Shown piece after piece: positions 6,719-11,043 of a DNA stretch of 11,043 nucleotides (the first letter of the stretch is position 1; every line of letters starts with the position of its first letter). The stretch is taken from positions 1-11,043 of the forward strand of contig URJL01000056.1 of the NCBI GenBank assembly GCA_900548115.1, given 5' to 3'. Position numbers and translations under genes: made by a program. The DNA comes from an uncultured Eubacteriales bacterium (lineage in GTDB: Bacteria; Bacillota; Clostridia; Oscillospirales; CAG-382). The notes under the pieces were generated by a model. The model worked only from the letters and a program-made list of their open reading frames with translations, was not told the origin of the DNA and made no database searches.

Positions 6719-6727
6719 CTATAGCAT
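6719..6727 (-). promoter_or_regulatory. Candidate extended -10 promoter for yajC
   Basis: On the minus strand TGCTATAGT (6727-6719) matches an extended -10 element (TGnTATAAT, one mismatch), 43 bases before the yajC ATG. No convincing -35 box stands at 17-18 bases, which extended -10 promoters can tolerate. A promoter is expected here because fhs upstream ends in a strong terminator. Confidence 0.45.
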
Positions 6728-6781
6728 AACATCAATTTATTACTCTGCTGTGAACAAAAACGTTTTTTTCGCCGAAATGCG

Positions 6782-6819
6782 AAAAAAAGCCGAAGACGCG
6801 CCGCGCGGCGCGTCTTCGG
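6782..6819 (-). terminator. fhs intrinsic terminator
   Basis: A 30-base perfect palindrome: the arm CCGAAGACGCGCC at 6790-6802 and its complement at 6807-6819 around GCGC. On the minus strand it is followed by C and seven T (6788-6782), 21 bases after the fhs stop. A second AT-rich inverted repeat (TTTTTTTCGC at 6763-6772 with GCGAAAAAAA at 6779-6788) lies just beyond and could back it up. Confidence 0.92.
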
Positions 6820-6840
6820 GATTCGAAAAGTCGGGAAAAA

Positions 6841-8514
6841 TCAGAATAGTCCGACGATGTTTCCGTTTTCGTCCACATCGATCTTCTCGGCGGCGGGAAC
6901 CTTCGGAAGTCCCGGCATGGTCATAATATCGCCCGTGAGTACGACCAAAAATCCCGCGCCCGCACTGACGCGCACACTCTTCACCGTGACGGTAAAGCCG
7001 TCGGGTGCGCCGAGCTTTGTCGGATCGTCCGAGAAGGAGTATTGCGTTTTTGCCATACAGATCGGAAGATGAGAGAATCCGAGATCGGAAAGCTGTGCAA
7101 TTTGCTTTTCGGCAGCGGGAAGAAAAGAAACGCCGTCTCCGCCGTATACTTTTTTGACCAGTGTTTCGATGCGTTCTTTGATCGTGCCTTCAAGGCCATA
7201 TGCGTAAGTAAAGTTCGGTTTTTCTTCCTCGCAAAGACGAACGACCTCCTTGGCAAGATCAATTCCGCCCTCGCCGCCCTTTGCCCAGACCTCCGAGAGG
7301 ACCGTGTTGACCGAAAGCTCTTTGCACTTTTCCACTATGAAGGAAAGCTCCTTTTCGGTATCGGTCGGGAAGCGGTTGACCGCAACAACGCAGGGAAGAC
7401 CGAATACCTCGCGGATGTTTTTGACGTGGCGCAGAAGATTCGGAATGCCGCGCTCGAGCGCGCCGAGATCCTCGGCGGTAAGCTCGGTCTTTTTCCGTCC
7501 GCCGTGCATCTTCAAAGCGCGCACGGTCGCGACGATCACGACGGCGGATGGGTGAAGATCCGCCATGCGGCATTTGATGTCCAAAAACTTTTCCGCGCCG
7601 AGATCGGCGCCGAAGCCCGCCTCCGTGACGGCATAATCGCTCATTTTCATAGCGGTCTTGGTGGCGAGGACCGAGTTGCAGCCATGCGCGATGTTGGCGA
7701 ACGGACCGCCGTGAACAAAGGCGGGCGTGCCCTCGAGCGTCTGTACAAGATTCGGCTTTAAGGCGTCCTTTAACAGGGCGGTCATGGCGCCCTGCGCTTT
7801 CAGATCGCCGCAGGTGACGGGTTTGTCGTCGTAGGTGTATCCGACAATAATGCGCGAAAGGCGCTCTTTCAGATCGGAAATCGAGCTTGCAAGGCAGAGA
7901 ACCGCCATGACCTCGGAGGCGACCGTGATGTCAAAACCGTCCTCGCGGGGCGTGCCGTTTACCTTGCCGCCGAGTCCGTCGACGATGCTGCGCAGCTGAC
8001 GGTCGTTCATGTCCACGCAGCGCTTCCAGGTGATCTTTCGGGGATCGATGTTCAGAGAATTTCCCTGTTGAATGTGGTTATCGAGCATGGCGGCAAGCAG
8101 ATTGTTCGCCGCGCCGATCGCGTGAAAATCGCCCGTGAAATGAAGGTTGATGTCCTCCATCGGGATGACCTGCGCGTACCCTCCGCCCGCGGCGCCGCCT
8201 TTGATCCCGAACACGGGACCGAGCGACGGTTCGCGCAGAGCTACGGCTGCCTTTTTGCCGATCCGGCGCAGTCCGTCGGCAAGTCCGATGGTGGTCGTCG
8301 TCTTTCCCTCGCCTGCGGGGGTGGGGGTGATGGCGGTGACCAAGATCAGCTTTGCGTCCTTTTCATCCTTCTTGTCGGAAAGAAGCGCAAGATCAAGCTT
8401 CGCTTTATATTTTCCGTAAAGCTCGAGATATTTTTCGTCAACGCCCGCATTTTTTGCAATTTCGGCAATGGGGCGGATGGGCGCTTTCTGCGCGATTTCA
8501 ATATCACTTAACAC
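6841..8514 (-). CDS. fhs: Formate--tetrahydrofolate ligase
   Basis: Fhs makes 10-formyl-tetrahydrofolate from formate, tetrahydrofolate and ATP in the cytoplasm. This feeds purine synthesis, and in acetogens the methyl branch of the Wood-Ljungdahl pathway. The 557 residues match the family length. Visible motifs are the N-terminal IAEIAKNAGVDEKYLELYGKYKAK at 16-39 (given as a region), the P-loop TPAGEGKTTT at 65-74, REPSLGPVFGIKGGAAGGGYA at 94-114, and DINLHFTGDFHAIGAANNLL at 121-140. The start is GTG at 8514 with GGAGG 9 bases upstream. It begins 33 bases after the purL stop on the same strand with no promoter seen between, so the two are probably co-transcribed; the context points to a purine one-carbon role. 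No other Wood-Ljungdahl gene is visible, so acetogenesis cannot be claimed. Confidence 0.97.
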   Translation of the reverse strand: MLSDIEIAQKAPIRPIAEIAKNAGVDEKYLELYGKYKAKLDLALLSDKKDEKDAKLILVTAITPTPAGEGKTTTTIGLADGLRRIGKKAAVALREPSLGPVFGIKGGAAGGGYAQVIPMEDINLHFTGDFHAIGAANNLLAAMLDNHIQQGNSLNIDPRKITWKRCVDMNDRQLRSIVDGLGGKVNGTPREDGFDITVASEVMAVLCLASSISDLKERLSRIIVGYTYDDKPVTCGDLKAQGAMTALLKDALKPNLVQTLEGTPAFVHGGPFANIAHGCNSVLATKTAMKMSDYAVTEAGFGADLGAEKFLDIKCRMADLHPSAVVIVATVRALKMHGGRKKTELTAEDLGALERGIPNLLRHVKNIREVFGLPCVVAVNRFPTDTEKELSFIVEKCKELSVNTVLSEVWAKGGEGGIDLAKEVVRLCEEEKPNFTYAYGLEGTIKERIETLVKKVYGGDGVSFLPAAEKQIAQLSDLGFSHLPICMAKTQYSFSDDPTKLGAPDGFTVTVKSVRVSAGAGFLVVLTGDIMTMPGLPKVPAAEKIDVDENGNIVGLF

Positions 8515-8547
8515 GGTAAGACACCTCCGAAGAACCGCTTTGCGGCT

Positions 8548-10419
8548 TTATTGTTTAAAGAATTTCACGGCGGAGCGGAACAGTCCCATGTCGTAATTTC
8601 CGGGAACGTTTTTGTACAGTCCTTTTCCGATTCGTTCGGAATGTCCCATTTTGCCGAGAACTCTTCCGTCGGGCGAGGTGATTCCCTCGATCGCAAAATC
8701 GGAGCCGTTCGGATTATATCGAATGTCGCCGCTCGGCTGTCCGTCGTCGTCGACATACTGCGTGAGCACCTGACCGTTTTCGAAAAGCGAGCGAATCCGT
8801 GCTTCATCGGCGACAAAACGTCCCTCGCCGTGTGAGATCGGAACGGTGTAGATATAGCCGACGTTTGCCTCCGAAAGGAAGGGCGATTTTACCGAGCAGA
8901 CCCGCGTGCGGACAAGCTGTGACTGGTGGCGTCCGATCTTATTGTAGGTGAGGGTCGGAAAATGCTCGTCGGTGTCGAGAATTTTTCCGAACGGCACAAG
9001 ACCGAGCTTGATCAGCGCCTGAAAACCGTTGCAGATGCCGCACATAAGCCCGCCGCGCACATCCAAAAGATCGGAAACGGCGTTTTTGACTTCGGCGTTG
9101 CGGAAAAAAGCGGTGATGAATTTTCCCGACCCGTCGGGCTCGTCGCCCGCCGAAAAACCGCCGGGAATAAAGATCATCTGACTTTCGCGCGCCGCTGTCG
9201 AAAAACGTGCGACCGATTCGGAGATCGCTCCGGCACGGAGATTTCGGACGACGAAGATCCGTGCTTCTCCGCCCGCTTCGGTCACAGCCTTTGCCGAATC
9301 GTACTCGCAGTTGGTGCCGGGAAAAACAGGGATCAAAACCGTCGGTTTTGCGCTTCGCACAAGCGGAGCTTTCGCAAAGCGTTCGGAACAGTCGGGCATT
9401 TTTTCGATCGGTTTTGCTTCCTCTTTTGTACGCCAGGGGAAGAACGACTCCGATGTTTTTTCATATTCCGACAATAATTCGGAAAGGGAAAGAGATTCGT
9501 TTCCGAGTGAAATTCTTTCATCATCGGTAGTATACCCCAAAAGCTCGCCCTCGTCAAGAGAATCTTTTACCTCCAAAACGAACGAACCGTAGCGGTAAGC
9601 AAAAAGATCGTTCTTTTCGGCGAAGTCGGGGGCATAACGGAAGCCCACGCGATTGCCGATCGCCATTTTGAAGACCGCCTCGGCAATGCCGCCGTAGGTC
9701 GGCGTACAGGCGCTGAAAACAAAGCCGTCGGCGATGAGCGCATGAACGCGCGAGAGAAGCGCAAGAAATGATTCGGTCTCGGGCAGACCCTCTTCATCGT
9801 ATGCGGGGCTCAGTACAATGACCTTGTGCTTTTCGCCCTTAAAGTCGCTTGAGCAAACCTCCGGAATTTTACCCGTCGTGACGGCGAAGGATACCAGCGT
9901 CGGGGGGACATCGAGCTTCTCGAAGCTTCCGCTCATTGAGTCCTTTCCGCCGATGGCGGCGATTTTGAGATTCAGCTGTGCGTCCAACGCGCCGAGAAGC
10001 GCCGCAAGGGGCTGGCCCCAACGCGCGGGATCGTGTCCCGGCTTTTCGAAATACTCCTGGAAAGTGAGATAGGTGTCCTCAAAGCTCATACCGCAGGCGC
10101 AAAGCTTCGCAACCGATTCGATCACGGCAAGATAAGCGCCGTGATACGGGCTTTTTTCGGAGATGAACGGGTTAAAGCCGTATGCCATTGCCGAACAGTC
10201 ATCGGTATCGCCGCTCGTGAGCGAGATCTTGTGGACCATCGCCTGATTCGGCGTGAGACGGTATTTTCCGCCGAAGGGGAAAAGAACGGTCCCCGCGCCG
10301 ATGGTGGAGTCAAAACGCTCGGAAAGCCCGCGCTTGGAGGCGGCGTTTAAGTCGCGTACAAGCGAAAGATATCCGTTTTTAAAGGAACGGCAAGGCGCTT
10401 TCTGCCATTTTTCGGGCTC
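8548..10419 (-). CDS. purL: Phosphoribosylformylglycinamidine synthase, C-terminal two thirds of the visible part (downstream of an in-frame TAG)
   Basis: Large single-chain FGAM synthase, which converts FGAR, glutamine and ATP to FGAM in purine synthesis. This piece is continuous in frame with the segment at 10420-11043, separated only by a TAG codon. It opens with a linker, then DLNAASKRGLSERFDSTIGAG and LFPFGGKYRLTP, the start of the second synthase half. Counting from an internal ATG at 10239, EKSPYHGAYLA lies at 28-38, GGKDSMSG at 97-104 and TPTYGG at 179-184. The glutaminase domain follows from about 299: PVFPGTNCEYDSAK at 304-317, IPGGFSAGD at 358-366, the nucleophile region GICNGFQ at 401-407 (Cys403), SHGEGRF at 469-475 and GHSER at 532-536. 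The ATG at 10239 has no ribosome binding site and would start mid-domain, so I doubt this is an independent gene. It matches the clostridial/streptococcal TIGR01857-type enzyme. Confidence 0.93.
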   Translation of the reverse strand, partial: EPEKWQKAPCRSFKNGYLSLVRDLNAASKRGLSERFDSTIGAGTVLFPFGGKYRLTPNQAMVHKISLTSGDTDDCSAMAYGFNPFISEKSPYHGAYLAVIESVAKLCACGMSFEDTYLTFQEYFEKPGHDPARWGQPLAALLGALDAQLNLKIAAIGGKDSMSGSFEKLDVPPTLVSFAVTTGKIPEVCSSDFKGEKHKVIVLSPAYDEEGLPETESFLALLSRVHALIADGFVFSACTPTYGGIAEAVFKMAIGNRVGFRYAPDFAEKNDLFAYRYGSFVLEVKDSLDEGELLGYTTDDERISLGNESLSLSELLSEYEKTSESFFPWRTKEEAKPIEKMPDCSERFAKAPLVRSAKPTVLIPVFPGTNCEYDSAKAVTEAGGEARIFVVRNLRAGAISESVARFSTAARESQMIFIPGGFSAGDEPDGSGKFITAFFRNAEVKNAVSDLLDVRGGLMCGICNGFQALIKLGLVPFGKILDTDEHFPTLTYNKIGRHQSQLVRTRVCSVKSPFLSEANVGYIYTVPISHGEGRFVADEARIRSLFENGQVLTQYVDDDGQPSGDIRYNPNGSDFAIEGITSPDGRVLGKMGHSERIGKGLYKNVPGNYDMGLFRSAVKFFKQ

Positions 10420-10422
10420 CTA
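10420..10422 (-). other. In-frame amber codon within purL
   Basis: TAG on the minus strand, flanked by GCT CCG before and GAG CCC GAA after, in the same frame as 10420-11043 and 8548-10419. PurL-like sequence runs on both sides without loss. One substitution would restore a sense codon such as CAG, AAG or GAG. Confidence 0.9.
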
Positions 10423-11043
10423 CGGAGCGACGGAAATGTGTTTTTTCGCTCCCGCCGAATCGAGAAAATCGCGGCGCAGATCGGCGATGACCTTTCCGTT
10501 CCAACGAAGAACGAGACGCGGCTCTTCGGTCACGACCGCAACGGCGGAAACCTCGAGATTTTCCTCGTCGCACGCGGTGCAAAAAGCGGCGACGTCCTCG
10601 GGCGATACGACGACCGCCATGCGCTCCTGCGATTCGCTGATGGCAAGCTCGGTGCCGTCAAGACCTTCATATTTTTTCGGCACGGCATCAAGATCGACCG
10701 AGATACCGTCGGCAAGCTCGCCGATGGCGACCGAAACGCCGCCCGCGCCGAAGTCGTTGCAGCGCTTGATAAGGCGCGCCGCGTCGGCGCGGCGGAAAAG
10801 GCGCTGCAGCTTTCGTTCCTCGGGGGCATTGCCCTTTTGCACCTCCGCTCCACAGGCGGTAAGCGATGAAGTATCGTGCGATTTGGAGGAACCGGTCGCG
10901 CCGCCGCAGCCGTCGCGTCCCGTGCGCCCGCCGATGAGAAGAATGACATCGCCCGGGAGCGGCTTTTCGCGGCGGACATTTTTTGCGGGCGTCGCCGCAA
11001 TAACCGCGCCGATCTCAAGGCGCTTTGCGGCGTAGCCCTCGTG
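10420..11043 (-). CDS. purL: Phosphoribosylformylglycinamidine synthase, upstream segment ending at an in-frame TAG (5' end outside window)
   Basis: This frame is open to the right edge of the window and continues the same purL gene toward its N-terminus. Reading from the edge it shows LPGDVILLIGGRTGRDGCGG and ATGSSKSHDTSSL, then ACGAEVQKGNAPEERKLQRLFR, typical of the end of the first synthase half in large PurL proteins. NDFGAGGVSVAIGELADGI and ISESQERMAVVV follow, then LRWNGKVIADLRRDFLDSAG. It stops at TAG (10422-10420) right after AKKHISVAP, in the middle of the family's normal linker, and the next residues after the stop (EPEKWQKA…) lead into the second half. Chain termination here would remove the second half and the glutaminase, so this segment alone should be inactive. 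Whether the stop is real, an assembly error or read through cannot be settled from the sequence. Confidence 0.9.
   Translation of the reverse strand, partial: HEGYAAKRLEIGAVIAATPAKNVRREKPLPGDVILLIGGRTGRDGCGGATGSSKSHDTSSLTACGAEVQKGNAPEERKLQRLFRRADAARLIKRCNDFGAGGVSVAIGELADGISVDLDAVPKKYEGLDGTELAISESQERMAVVVSPEDVAAFCTACDEENLEVSAVAVVTEEPRLVLRWNGKVIADLRRDFLDSAGAKKHISVAP

Noticed and set aside
6790..6819. The 30-base GC palindrome as a recombination or protein-binding site
   Set aside because: Its place 21 bases after the fhs stop and the run of seven T on the minus strand fit an ordinary intrinsic terminator.
8548..10239. Independent gene starting at the internal ATG 10239
   Set aside because: No Shine-Dalgarno precedes it and it would start inside the second synthase domain, after the conserved FDSTIGAG and GGKYRLTP blocks.
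10240..10419. Frameshift as the cause of the purL interruption
   Set aside because: Translating base by base shows both parts in the same frame with family-like sequence up to the TAG, so no indel is needed; a single stop codon explains the break.
10253..11035. Plus-strand open frame of 260 codons opposite purL
   Set aside because: Arg/Ser/Pro-rich, low-complexity translation with no family resemblance; the minus strand carries diagnostic PurL motifs across the same bases.

Overview
The window is about 11 kb of a compact chromosome of moderate GC content, most consistent with a Clostridia-type Firmicute, possibly an uncultured gut lineage (the lineage is inference). The markers for this are the large single-chain PurL of the clostridial/streptococcal type, the yajC–TIGR04086 (YrzE-like) pair, the NusG-domain-II/Gx-transporter/ApbE cassette next to valS, and strong AGGAGG-type ribosome binding sites with occasional GTG starts. 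There are no mobile elements, CRISPR arrays or RNA genes that I can support. No gene-free stretch exceeds about 165 bases.

Left part, plus strand (1-4270): the 3' two thirds or so of valS is followed without meaningful gaps by an MBL-fold hydrolase, a small membrane-anchored NusG-domain-II protein, a Gx-transporter/heptaprenyl-diphosphate-synthase-component-I-like membrane protein and the FMN transferase ApbE. Start/stop overlaps or very short gaps suggest one transcription unit. The last three genes look like an envelope flavin/redox module, although no obvious flavinylated target protein is visible. A hairpin after apbE serves as terminator and also overlaps the promoter of the next gene.

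Middle (4255-5786): uxaC, glucuronate isomerase, stands alone with a near-consensus promoter (TTGACA-N16-TATACT) and its own strong terminator.

Right part, minus strand (11043-5760): purL runs in from the right edge and is followed 33 bases later by fhs (formate-tetrahydrofolate ligase), a one-carbon supply for purine synthesis. fhs ends at a perfect GC-rich terminator. A separate unit holds yajC and a TIGR04086 membrane protein, separated by a long hairpin whose 3' arm contains the second gene's ribosome binding site.

The main surprise is an in-frame amber (TAG) codon at 10422-10420 in the middle of purL. Family-like PurL sequence continues in the same frame on both sides, and the downstream part has no credible start of its own. 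I found no convincing new multi-gene defence or mobile system. The purL amber and the two regulatory hairpins are the points most worth checking.
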